The translations under genes and the position numbers were made by a program. A model generated the notes under the pieces. That model was given only the letters and a program-made list of their open reading frames with translations. It was not told the origin of the DNA and made no database searches. Shown piece after piece: positions 52,074 to 60,075 of a stretch of DNA of 64,000 nucleotides; the stretch's first letter is position 1, and every line of letters begins with the position of its first letter. Origin of the DNA: Actinomycetospora succinea (GTDB lineage Bacteria; Actinomycetota; Actinomycetes; Mycobacteriales; Pseudonocardiaceae). The stretch lies in contig NZ_SNYO01000009.1 in the NCBI RefSeq assembly GCF_004363095.1, positions 124,001 through 188,000 of the forward strand, given 5' to 3'.

Positions 52074-55000
52074 TCAGCCCTCCGCGTCGCCCTCGGCCTC
52101 GAGGAACGCCTCGCGGAGCGACTCCACCATCGCCGGGTCCGGCGACTCCCACAGCCCGCGGTCGACGGCCTCGAGCAGGCGTTCCGCCATGCCGTGCAGC
52201 GCCCAGGGGTTGGCCTCGCGGAGGAACGCGCGGTTCTCGGGGTCGAGGACGTAGTTCTCGGTCAGCGAGCCGTACATCCAGTCGCTGACCGTGCCCGCCG
52301 TCGCGTCCCAGCCGAACAGGTAGTCGACGGTCGCGGCCATCTCGAACGCGCCCTTGTAGCCGTGCCGGCGCATCGCGGCCATCCAGCGCGGGTTGACGAC
52401 GCGCGAGCGGAACACCCGCGCCGTCTCCTCGATCAGCGAGCGCGTCTTCACGTTCTCCGGACGCGTCGAGTCGCCGACGTACGCGGCCGGCGCCGCCCCG
52501 GTCAGCGCGCGGACCGTGGCGATCATGCCGCCGTGGTACTGGTAGTAGTCGTCGGAGTCGGCGATGTCGTGCTCGCGGGTGTCGATGTTCTTGGCCGCCA
52601 CCGCGATCCGCCGGTACGCCGCCCGCATCTCGTCGACCGCCGACTCGCCCTGGCGCCCGCGCCCGTACGCGTGCCCGCCCCAGGTCGTGTAGATCTCGGC
52701 GAGGTCGGCGTCGCCGCGCCACTCGCGGGAGTCCATCGCCTGCAGCAGGCCGGCCCCGTACGCGCCGGGGGGCGAGCCGAAGATGCGCGTCGTCGCGGCC
52801 TCCCACGACGACCCCGACGCCGCGTCCGCCCGCGCGTGCGCCGCGACGAAGTTGTCCTCGTCCGCCTCGTCCGACAGGCCCGCCACCAGCTGCACCGCGT
52901 CGTCCATCGTCGCGACGACGTGCGGGAACGCGTCGCGGAAGAAGCCGGAGATCCGCAGCACCACGTCCACCCGCGGGCGCCCGAGCTCAGACGCCGGCGT
53001 GACCTCCAGCCCCGTCACCCGCCGCGACGCCTCATCCCACACCGGCCGCACGCCCATCAGCGCCAGCGCCTCGGCGACGTCGTCACCCGACGTCCGCATC
53101 GCGGCGGTCCCCCACAGCGACAGCCCGACCGACGTGGGCCACTCGCCCTCGTGGTCCTCGCGATAGCGCTCGAGCAGCGAGTCCGCGAGCATCTGCCCGG
53201 TCTCCCACGCCAGCCGGGACGGCACGGCGCGCGGGTCGATCGAGTAGAAGTTCCGCCCGGTCGGCAGGACGTTGACCAGCCCGCGCAGCGGCGACCCGCT
53301 CGGCCCGGCCTTGACGTGCCCGCCGTCGAGGGCGTGCAGGACACCCGTGATCTCGTCGGTCGTCGCGTCCAGGCGCGGGACGACCTCGGTGGCGGCGAAG
53401 CTCAGGATGTCGGTGACGGTCGGGTCCGCGCGGCCGAGGACCTCGAGGGTCACCTCAGCCGGATCGGTCCACCCCCGCTTCTCCATCCCGAGCACCAGGG
53501 AGTGGGCGGTCTCCTCGAAGCGGTCGGTGTCGGAGCGCGACGCGGACCCGTCCTCGACCATGCCCAGCGCCTCGCGCAGCCCCGGCAGCGACTGCGTGCC
53601 CGACCACAGCTGCCGCGCGCGCAGCACCGCGAGCACCATGTCGACGCGCTCCTGCCCGGCCGGCGCGCGGCCGAGGATGTGCAGGCCGTCGCGGATCTGG
53701 GCGTCCTTGATCTCGCAGAGCCAGCCGTCGAGGTGCATGACGAAGTCGTCGAAGCGCTCGTCGTCGGGCTGGTCGGAGACGCCGAGGTCGCTGTCGAGCT
53801 TCGCGGCCTGGATGAGCTGCCAGATCTGGCCGCGGATCGCGGTGATCTTGCCGGGGTCCATCGCCTGGATCGACGCGTACTCGTCGAGCAGCTGCTCGAG
53901 ACGGGCGAGGTCGCCGTACGACTCGGCGCGCGCCATCGGCGGGACGAGGTGGTCGACGAGCGTGGCGTGCGCGCGGCGCTTGGCCTGCGTGCCCTCGCCC
54001 GGGTCGTTGACGAGGAACGGGTAGACCAGCGGCAGGTCCCCGAGGATCGGGTCGGGCGCGCAGGACGCCGAGAGCGCGGCGGTCTTGCCCGGCAGCCACT
54101 CGAGGTTGCCGTGCTTGCCGACGTGCACCAGGGCGTGCGCCCCGAACTGCGTCTGCAGCCAGCGGTAGGCCGCGAGGTAGTGGTGGCTCGGCGGCAGGTC
54201 GGGGTCGTGGTAGATCGCGATCGGGTTCTCGCCGAACCCGCGCGGCGGCTGCATCATCACGACGACGTTGTCGCGCTGCAGGGCGGCGACGGTGATCGCG
54301 CCGTCGTGCACGAACATCGACCCGGGCGCCGCGCCCCAGTGCTCCTCGACCCCGGCGCGGAAGTCCTCGGGCAGCGTGGCGAACCAGCGCGTGTAGTCGT
54401 CGACGGGCACGCGCGCCGGGTTGGCGGCGAGCTGCTCCTCGGTGAGCCAGTCCTGGTCGTAGCCGCCGGCGTCGATGAGCGCGCGGATGAGGAGGTCACC
54501 ATCGCCCTCGGCGAGCCCCGGCACGTCGCCGACGCCGTACCCGGCCTCCTTCATGGCCGCCAGCAGCCCGACGACCGACGCGGGCGTGTCCAGGCCGACG
54601 GCGTTGCCGATGCGGGCGTGCTTCGTGGGGTAGGCGGAGAGGACGAGCGCGATCTTCTTGTCCGCGTTCGGCACGTGGCGCAGGCGCGCGTGCGACACCG
54701 CCAGCCCCGCCACGCGCGCGGCGCGCTCGGGGTCGGCGACGTAGACCGGGAGCCCGTCGGCGTCGGTCTCCTTGAAGCTGAATGGCACCGTGATGATCCG
54801 GCCGTCGAACTCGGGGACGGCGACCTGGTTCGCGGCGTCCAGCGGGCTCACGCCGTCGTCGTCGTCGAGCCACTCGTCGCGGGTCCGCGTCAGGCACAGC
54901 GCCTGCAGGATCGGCACGTCGAGCGCCGCGAGCGCGCCGGTGTCCCAGCTCTCGTCGTCGCCGCCGGCACTCGCCGTCGCGGGCTTGGACCCGCCGGCGG

Positions 55001-55658
55001 CCAGCACGGTGGTGACGAGGACGTCGGCGTGCTGCAGGACGGCGACGAGGTCGTCGTCGGGGCTGCGCAGCGACGAGCAGAACACCGGCTCGGGCACCCC
55101 GCCGGCGTCGACGACCGCGCGGCACAGCCCGTCGACGAACGCGGTGTTCCCGGCCATGTGGTGCGCGCGGTAGTAGACGATCGCGACGCGGGGGCCGGTG
55201 CCCGTGGCGTCCCAGCCGTCCAGGCGCCCCCAGCTCGGCATCTCGGCCGGCGGGTCGAAGCCGTGGCCGGTGAGCAGGACGGTGTCGGAGAGGAAGTGGT
55301 GGAGCTGGGCGAGGTTCTCCGGCCCGCCCTGCGCGAGGTAGAGGTGCGCCTGGGTCGCGACGCCGACCGGCACCGTCGACGACTCCATCAGCTGGGCGTC
55401 GGGGCTCTGCTCGCCGCCGAGCACGACCACCGGCCGCGGCTGGGACGACGCGAGCAGGGCGTCCAGCCCGTCCTCCCACGCCTGGCGGCCGCCGAGCAGC
55501 CGGACGACGACGAGGTCGACGCCGTCGAGCAGGGCGTCCAGCTCGTCCCCGACGGACACGCGCGCCGGGTTGGCCCAGCGCCAGCCGCCCTCCTCACCCG
55601 GTGCGCTGGCCCGCGCCGAGCGCAGATCGGTGTCCGAGGTCGAGAGCAGCAGGAGCAC
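52074..55658 (-). CDS. cobN: Cobaltochelatase subunit CobN
   Basis: The large subunit (1194 residues) of the ATP-dependent aerobic cobalt chelatase that inserts cobalt into hydrogenobyrinic acid a,c-diamide. The family conserved segments GKHGNLEWLPGKTAALS (about 515-531), HHYLAAYRWLQTQFGAHALVHVG, SLWGTAAMRTSGDDVAEALALMGVRP (about 865-890) and FRDAFPHVVATMDDAV are all present, and length is normal. The GTG start at 55658 follows GGAGG. CobS and CobT are outside the window. It is divergent from cobG across a 71-nt gap; no cobalamin riboswitch is seen there. Confidence 0.95.
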   Translation of the reverse strand: MLLLLSTSDTDLRSARASAPGEEGGWRWANPARVSVGDELDALLDGVDLVVVRLLGGRQAWEDGLDALLASSQPRPVVVLGGEQSPDAQLMESSTVPVGVATQAHLYLAQGGPENLAQLHHFLSDTVLLTGHGFDPPAEMPSWGRLDGWDATGTGPRVAIVYYRAHHMAGNTAFVDGLCRAVVDAGGVPEPVFCSSLRSPDDDLVAVLQHADVLVTTVLAAGGSKPATASAGGDDESWDTGALAALDVPILQALCLTRTRDEWLDDDDGVSPLDAANQVAVPEFDGRIITVPFSFKETDADGLPVYVADPERAARVAGLAVSHARLRHVPNADKKIALVLSAYPTKHARIGNAVGLDTPASVVGLLAAMKEAGYGVGDVPGLAEGDGDLLIRALIDAGGYDQDWLTEEQLAANPARVPVDDYTRWFATLPEDFRAGVEEHWGAAPGSMFVHDGAITVAALQRDNVVVMMQPPRGFGENPIAIYHDPDLPPSHHYLAAYRWLQTQFGAHALVHVGKHGNLEWLPGKTAALSASCAPDPILGDLPLVYPFLVNDPGEGTQAKRRAHATLVDHLVPPMARAESYGDLARLEQLLDEYASIQAMDPGKITAIRGQIWQLIQAAKLDSDLGVSDQPDDERFDDFVMHLDGWLCEIKDAQIRDGLHILGRAPAGQERVDMVLAVLRARQLWSGTQSLPGLREALGMVEDGSASRSDTDRFEETAHSLVLGMEKRGWTDPAEVTLEVLGRADPTVTDILSFAATEVVPRLDATTDEITGVLHALDGGHVKAGPSGSPLRGLVNVLPTGRNFYSIDPRAVPSRLAWETGQMLADSLLERYREDHEGEWPTSVGLSLWGTAAMRTSGDDVAEALALMGVRPVWDEASRRVTGLEVTPASELGRPRVDVVLRISGFFRDAFPHVVATMDDAVQLVAGLSDEADEDNFVAAHARADAASGSSWEAATTRIFGSPPGAYGAGLLQAMDSREWRGDADLAEIYTTWGGHAYGRGRQGESAVDEMRAAYRRIAVAAKNIDTREHDIADSDDYYQYHGGMIATVRALTGAAPAAYVGDSTRPENVKTRSLIEETARVFRSRVVNPRWMAAMRRHGYKGAFEMAATVDYLFGWDATAGTVSDWMYGSLTENYVLDPENRAFLREANPWALHGMAERLLEAVDRGLWESPDPAMVESLREAFLEAEGDAEG

Positions 55659-55729
55659 CGCGCCTCCAGGCGTGAATGTCTGAACACCTAGATAGATGTT
55701 GAGGGTGGGGCACCCTTACTCTGTCACGG

Positions 55730-56836
55730 ATGCCCGCAGCCCGACGACGTGACGCCGCCCCGCGCGAGCGCCCGGACGCGTGCCCGGGTGCGTGGCAGCG
55801 CCACGAGGCCGCCGACGGCGCGCTCGCGCGGTTCCGCCCGGTGGGCGGCGCGACCGCCCCTGCGGAGCTGCGCCTGCTGGCCGGGGCCTCTGCCACAGCC
55901 TCGGGCGCCGCTCCCCTGGAGCTGACCTCGCGGGGATCGTGGCAGGTGCGGGGCCTCTCGGGCCAGGGTGCCGATGATCTCGCCGCCGCGCTGTCGCGTG
56001 TCGGGGGCGCCGCGCCGCTGCTCGACGACCTCGGTCGCGACGTCCCCTGCAGCGTCGTCGCCTCCCCGCGCTCGCCCGCGCTCGACGCGCCGGCCCGGGC
56101 CGTCGCCGACGCCCTGCGCGGGCGCACCGACGTCCCCGGGCGCCTGCTGATCGCCCTCGACGACGGCTCCGGCGACGTGCTGGGGCTCGACGCCGACGTC
56201 ACCGTCGTCCTCGGCGGCGATCTCCACCTCGCCGGCACGCCCACCGCGATCACGAGCGACGACCCCGCCGCCCTCGCCCTCGCCGCCGTCGAGGCCTTCC
56301 TCGCCGTGCGCGGCGACGCCTGGCGCGTGCGCGAGGTCGGCGCTGACGCGGTGCTCGATGGCCTGCGGCCACGTGAGCGAAATGGGTCGCCCTGGCAACC
56401 CAGATCACTCACGTGGCCGCAGGCCATCGAGGTGCTGCCCCGGCTCGGCGAGGTCAGCACGCAGGCCGCCGAGGTGCTCGCCGACCTCGGCGACGGGGGA
56501 GCGACGCTGCGCGTCACCCCGTGGCGCACGGTGGTCCTGCGCGACGCCCCCGCCGACGCCGCTGCGCGCCTCGAGGGTCTGGTCGAGACCGGGCCGTCGC
56601 CGTGGTCGACGCTCTCGGCGTGTGTCGGCGCGCCGCGCTGCGCCAAGTCGCACACCGACGTCCGCGGCGACCTCGCCCGCGCCGTCGCCGCGGGCCGCGC
56701 GGGCGGGTCGCTGCACGCCCACTGGGTGGGCTGCGCGCGGGCCTGCGGCACGCCGGCCGGGCCGGTGGCCGTGGTGGAGGGCACGCCCGGCGGGACCTAT
56801 CGCACGATCGTCCGAGCAGGGAAGGTGTGCCCGTGA
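55730..56836 (+). CDS. cobG: Precorrin-3B synthase (with in-frame palindrome insertion)
   Basis: A 368-residue sulphite-reductase-like protein that converts precorrin-3A to precorrin-3B in the aerobic cobalamin pathway. The N-terminal half has the ferredoxin-like repeat (LELTSRGSWQVRGLSG). The C-terminal half holds four cluster Cys: SACVGAPRCAKS and WVGCARACG. Between the halves (residues about 209-234) is a stretch, PRERNGSPWQPRSLTWPQ, encoded by a 76-bp palindrome related to intergenic repeats. The frame is preserved. Apart from this the protein is complete. The stop overlaps the cobH start by GTGA. It starts with ATG. Confidence 0.88.
   Translation: MPAARRRDAAPRERPDACPGAWQRHEAADGALARFRPVGGATAPAELRLLAGASATASGAAPLELTSRGSWQVRGLSGQGADDLAAALSRVGGAAPLLDDLGRDVPCSVVASPRSPALDAPARAVADALRGRTDVPGRLLIALDDGSGDVLGLDADVTVVLGGDLHLAGTPTAITSDDPAALALAAVEAFLAVRGDAWRVREVGADAVLDGLRPRERNGSPWQPRSLTWPQAIEVLPRLGEVSTQAAEVLADLGDGGATLRVTPWRTVVLRDAPADAAARLEGLVETGPSPWSTLSACVGAPRCAKSHTDVRGDLARAVAAGRAGGSLHAHWVGCARACGTPAGPVAVVEGTPGGTYRTIVRAGKVCP
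56355..56430. repeat. 76-bp palindrome inside cobG
   Basis: Arms 56355-56391 and 56394-56430 pair at 33 of 37 positions around CT, and the outer 23 pairs are perfect. GCCCTGGCAACCCAGATCAC and the next eight bases are identical to the right half of the intergenic element at 41251-41294. The outermost 16 nt (TCGATGGCCTGCGGCC and its complement) are not shared with other copies. Confidence 0.85.
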
Positions 56837-57540
56837 GCGCCGGTCCGACGGAGACGGGGACGAGATCGTCCGCCGTCCCCTCCTACATCGCCGACGGGCC
56901 GGAGATCTACCGCCGCTCGTTCGCGATCATCCGCGCCGAGGCGGACCTCGCGCACCTGCCCGCGGACGCCCACGACGTGGTCATCCGCATGATCCACTCG
57001 TGCGGCATGGTCGACCTCGCCGCCGACACCGAGGTCTCCCCCGGCGCGATCACCGCAGCGCAGCGGGCGCTGCGGGCGGGCGCCCCGGTGCTCTGCGACG
57101 CCGAGATGGTCGCCAGCGGGATCACCCGGCGGTTCCTGCCCGCCGGCAACGCCGTGGTGTGCACGCTGAACGACCCCCGCGTGCCCGACCTCGCCGCCGC
57201 AGCGGGCACCACCCGCAGCGCCGCCGCCCTGGAGCTCTGGCGCGAGCACCTCGACGGCGCCGTCGTCGCGATCGGCAACGCCCCGACCGCGCTGTTCCGG
57301 TTGCTGGAGATGATCGAGGAGGGCGCACCGCGCCCCGCGGTCGTGCTCGGGCTGCCCGTCGGGTTCGTCGGGGCGATGGAGTCGAAGGCGGCGCTGGTGG
57401 GGCACCCGGCCGGCCTCGAGCACGTCGTCGTGCACGGGCGCCGCGGCGGCTCGGCGATGACGGTGGGCGCCGTGAACGCGCTGGCGCTGGGGGCGGGAGA
57501 CGCAGCGGAGCGGAGCTCGACCGGTAGGGGCAGCGCGTGA
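56833..57540 (+). CDS. cobH: Precorrin-8X methylmutase
   Basis: A 235-residue enzyme moving the methyl group from C-11 to C-12 to form hydrogenobyrinic acid. The catalytic His lies in RMIHSCGMVDLAAD (about 53-66), and DAEMVASGITRR, GNAPTALFRLLEMIEEG and LGLPVGFVGAMESKAAL are family blocks. The start is the GTG at 56833 (GGAAGG 7 nt upstream, overlapping the cobG stop); a GTG at 56827 is also in frame. The C-terminal tail (GDAAERSSTGRGSA) is encoded by a purine-rich motif that recurs near the Nudix gene start. The stop overlaps the cobIJ start. Confidence 0.95.
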   Translation: MSAGPTETGTRSSAVPSYIADGPEIYRRSFAIIRAEADLAHLPADAHDVVIRMIHSCGMVDLAADTEVSPGAITAAQRALRAGAPVLCDAEMVASGITRRFLPAGNAVVCTLNDPRVPDLAAAAGTTRSAAALELWREHLDGAVVAIGNAPTALFRLLEMIEEGAPRPAVVLGLPVGFVGAMESKAALVGHPAGLEHVVVHGRRGGSAMTVGAVNALALGAGDAAERSSTGRGSA

Positions 57541-59027
57541 CCGGCACCCTCTACGGCGTCGGGGTCGGCCCCGGCGACCCGTCGCTGATGACCGTGCGCG
57601 CCGTCGACCTCGTCCGCGGCGCCGACGTGGTCGCCTACCACTGCGCGCGCCACGGCCGGTCGAACGCCCGCGCGATCGTCGCGCAGTACCTCGGCACGCA
57701 GGTCGAGGAGCAGCTGACCTACCCGGTGACCACCGAGTCCACCGACGACTACCAGGGCGCGCTCGACGCGTTCTACGCCGAGGCCGCCGCCCGCCTCGCC
57801 GCGCACCTCGACGCGGGCCGCGACGTCGTCGTCGTCGCCGAGGGCGACCCGTTCTTCTACGGCTCGTACATGCACCTCCACAAGCGTCTCGCCGACCGCT
57901 ACCCCACCGAGGTCGTGCCCGGCGTGACGTCGGTGGCCGCGGCGGCCGCCGCGCTCGGGCGCCCGCTGGTGGAGCGCGACGAGGTGCTCACCGTGCTGCC
58001 CGGCACGCTGCCCCCCGACGAGCTCGCCGCCCGCCTGGCCGCGACCGACGCCGCCGCGGTGATGAAGCTCGGGCGCACGTTCACGAACGTCCGCGCCGCG
58101 CTCGCGACGTCGGGCCGGCTCGACGAGGCGCACTACGTCGAGCGCGCCTCGACCGCGTCCCAGCGCACGGCCCCCCTCGCCGACGTCGACCCCGGCTCGG
58201 TGCCCTACTTCAGCGTCGGACTCGTGCCCTCGCGGGTGCACGCCGACACGACCCCGACGGCGCGCGCGGAGACCGAGGCCGTGATCGCGGGGCGCGCCGT
58301 CGGCGAGGTCGTGGTCGTCGGCCTCGGGCCCGGCGCCCGCGACCGGCTGACCCCCGAGGCGTCGGCCGCTCTCGCCGCCGCCGAGGACGTCGTCGGCTAC
58401 ACGACCTACACCGCGCGGGTCCCGGTGAACCCCCGCCAGCGGGTGCACGGCTCGGACAACAAGGTCGAGTCCGAGCGCGCCGCGTTCGCCCTCGACCTTG
58501 CCCAGGGCGGGCGCCGCGTGGCCGTCGTGTCGTCCGGCGACCCCGGGGTGTTCGCGATGGCGTCCGCGGTCGTCGAGGTCGCCGCCGCCGACTACCCGGA
58601 CGTCCCCGTGCGTGTCGTGCCCGGGGTGTCCGCGGCCCAGGCCGTCGCGGCCCGCGTCGGCGCCCCGCTGGGCCACGACTACGCGATGATCTCGCTGTCC
58701 GACCGCCTCAAGCCGTGGGACGTCGTCGAGCGCCGGCTCGCCGCGGTCGCCGACGCCGACATGGCGATCGCGCTGTACAACCCGGCGTCACGGTCGCGGA
58801 CCTGGCAGGTCGAGGCGGCCCGCGACCTGCTGCTCAAGTACCGCGACCCGTCGACGCCGGTGGTGGTCGGCCGCGACGTCGACGGCCCCGAGGAGTCGGT
58901 GCGCGTGGTGCGCCTCGCCGATCTCGTGCCCGCCGAGGTCGACATGCGCACGCTGCTGATCATCGGCGCGTCGACGTCCCGCTGGCCCGCGCCCGGCACC
59001 GTCTACACGCCGCGCCGCTACGGCTGA
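57537..59027 (+). CDS. cobIJ: Fused precorrin-2 C20-methyltransferase / precorrin-3B C17-methyltransferase
   Basis: A 496-residue fusion of two S-adenosylmethionine-dependent enzymes of the aerobic corrin pathway. The N-terminal CobI half (about 1-245) starts GVGVGPGDPSLMTVRAVDLVRGADVVAYH, contains VAEGDPFFYGSYMHLHKRLADRYPTEVVPGVTSV and PLVERDEVLTVLPGTL. The C-terminal CobJ half (about 250-496) starts VVVGLGPGARDRLTPEA, with VVSSGDPGVFAMA and HDYAMISLSDRLKPWDVVERRL. The cobIJ fusion is standard for actinobacteria. The GTG start overlaps cobH, and a small gene converges on its end with a 10-nt overlap. Confidence 0.95.
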   Translation: MTGTLYGVGVGPGDPSLMTVRAVDLVRGADVVAYHCARHGRSNARAIVAQYLGTQVEEQLTYPVTTESTDDYQGALDAFYAEAAARLAAHLDAGRDVVVVAEGDPFFYGSYMHLHKRLADRYPTEVVPGVTSVAAAAAALGRPLVERDEVLTVLPGTLPPDELAARLAATDAAAVMKLGRTFTNVRAALATSGRLDEAHYVERASTASQRTAPLADVDPGSVPYFSVGLVPSRVHADTTPTARAETEAVIAGRAVGEVVVVGLGPGARDRLTPEASAALAAAEDVVGYTTYTARVPVNPRQRVHGSDNKVESERAAFALDLAQGGRRVAVVSSGDPGVFAMASAVVEVAAADYPDVPVRVVPGVSAAQAVAARVGAPLGHDYAMISLSDRLKPWDVVERRLAAVADADMAIALYNPASRSRTWQVEAARDLLLKYRDPSTPVVVGRDVDGPEESVRVVRLADLVPAEVDMRTLLIIGASTSRWPAPGTVYTPRRYG

Positions 59028-59212
59028 CCCTCGCCCGGGAGCGGCTCCCAGATCCAGTTCCCGTCCTGGCGCTCCCGGCCGACGATGCGCCCGCACGTCG
59101 GGCAGAACAGCTCGTAGGCCGCGAGGTACTCGTTGCCCGCGTCGTAGTTCGTCGCCACCCACGCGTGCTGGAGCCCGCCCAGGCACAGCCACTGCTGGTC
59201 CTCCTCGCTCAT
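59018..59212 (-). CDS. Small hypothetical protein with a CPTCG motif
   Basis: A 64-residue protein: MSEEDQQWLCLGGLQHAWVATNYDAG, then LFCPTCGRIVGRE and the WIWEPLPGEG end. One CxxC pair suggests half of a zinc ribbon, perhaps completed by Cys10 or by dimerisation. It overlaps the cobIJ stop by 10 nt on the other strand. It lies 12 nt downstream of the next minus-strand gene stop, so it may be the last gene of a three-gene unit with the ABM-like and VOC proteins. The function is not known. Confidence 0.6.
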   Translation of the reverse strand: MSEEDQQWLCLGGLQHAWVATNYDAGNEYLAAYELFCPTCGRIVGRERQDGNWIWEPLPGEGQP

Positions 59213-59224
59213 CGCCCGATCGTG

Positions 59225-59515
59225 TCAGGCGACCTGGGTGAGCGTCGCGGATTCGGCGGGGCGCGTCTCCCAGACGTCGAACGGGAGACCGGCGATCGAG
59301 GCGAAGAGCTCGGCCGAGCCCGCCTCGAGCGCCTCGAGCGACGCCCAGACCGAGATCGCGACGATGCGCGAGCCGTCGGGCTCCTCGAACGCGCCGATCT
59401 CGTCGAGCCCGTCGATGCGCGCGGAGGTCTCGCGGATGACGGCCATCGCGGCGAGCATGTCGGCGCGGTACTCGGGCTTCGGGAAGTGGACGACCTGGAA
59501 CAGCACGCGGGCCAC
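59225..59515 (-). CDS. Small antibiotic-biosynthesis-monooxygenase-like (dimeric alpha-beta barrel) protein
   Basis: A 96-residue protein with the beta-alpha-beta pattern of the ferredoxin-like dimeric barrel family: VARVLFQVVHFPKPEYRADMLAAMAVIRETSARIDGL...ISVWASLEALEAGSAELFASIAG. Such proteins include heme-degrading and quinone-type monooxygenases as well as non-enzymatic members, and no catalytic residues can be pointed to. The GTG start at 59515 has a GAGGAG 6 nt upstream. It is 104 nt downstream of the VOC gene and probably shares its promoter. Confidence 0.65.
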   Translation of the reverse strand: MARVLFQVVHFPKPEYRADMLAAMAVIRETSARIDGLDEIGAFEEPDGSRIVAISVWASLEALEAGSAELFASIAGLPFDVWETRPAESATLTQVA

Positions 59516-59619
59516 GGGTTCTCCTCGGGGTGGGGTGGTGTGGACGAGGCGTCGGGCGGACTCGAGCGCCGCGCCCCAGAGCGCAACCCACGGGGCGGCG
59601 AGGACGCGGCGCTCGGCGG

Positions 59620-59976
59620 TCACGCCCAGAGGCCGACGGGGTTGCCGTCGGGGTCGGCGACGACGGCGATGCGCCCGTAGCCACCGGGCAGCTCCATCGC
59701 GGGCAGGAGGGTGTCGGCGCCGAGCTCGGTCGCCCGCGCCAGGCCGGCCTCGAGGTCCTCGACCCGCACGTAGATCTTCACGCCGGTGTCGCCGGGAGCC
59801 TGCGACGGGCCGATCCCGCCGCCGATCGCGTCCGGCCCGGCTCCGGTGTCGACCATCGCGTAGTCGTCCATCGACGGGTCCGGCTCGGCGGTCCAGCCGA
59901 ACAGGGCGGTGTAGAAGTCGCGGATCTTCTCGGGGGCCGTGCTGGTGATCTCGAAGTAGGCGACGGGCTGACCCAT
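59620..59976 (-). CDS. VOC-fold (glyoxalase/bleomycin-resistance-like) protein
   Basis: A 118-residue vicinal-oxygen-chelate protein. YFEITSTAPEKIRDFYTALFGWTAEP is the N-terminal motif, and YVRVEDLEAGLARATELGADTLLPAMELPGGYGRIAVVADPDGNPVGLW the C-terminal one, with the metal-Glu replaced near the end (GLW). Start ATG with GAGGAG 6 nt upstream. It is driven by a textbook promoter, TTGACA-N17-TAACGT, overlapped by a perfect palindrome. Members of this short type are often induced by a neighbouring regulator, but none is adjacent. The substrate is unknown. Confidence 0.85.
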   Translation of the reverse strand: MGQPVAYFEITSTAPEKIRDFYTALFGWTAEPDPSMDDYAMVDTGAGPDAIGGGIGPSQAPGDTGVKIYVRVEDLEAGLARATELGADTLLPAMELPGGYGRIAVVADPDGNPVGLWA

Positions 59977-60004
59977 GGTGATCTCCTCGGTCGGGGTGGT
60001 GTAT

Positions 60005-60038
60005 CACTAACGTTAGTGTCTGCTTTCGTAAGTGTCAA
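60005..60038 (-). promoter_or_regulatory. Strong promoter with palindromic operator for the VOC gene
   Basis: On the minus strand TTGACA (60038-60033) and TAACGT (60015-60010) are exactly 17 nt apart. The perfect palindrome CACTAACGTTAGTG (60005-60018) covers the -10 box, so a dimeric repressor, TetR-type by its form, could shut it. No regulator gene is adjacent. Confidence 0.8.
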
Positions 60039-60075
60039 CGGACGGAGAGGTTTGGGCGACGGGCATACTCGACGC

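Noticed and set aside
52068-55691. 1207-codon plus-strand open frame opposite cobN
   Set aside because: It spans the well-supported cobN gene in full and its translation is low-complexity; it arises from the high G+C content.
55659-55729. Cobalamin riboswitch in the cobN-cobG gap
   Set aside because: The gap is 71 nt, too short for the aptamer, and no B12-box-like sequence is seen; none was seen before the ECF-type transporter gene at 59977-60075 either.
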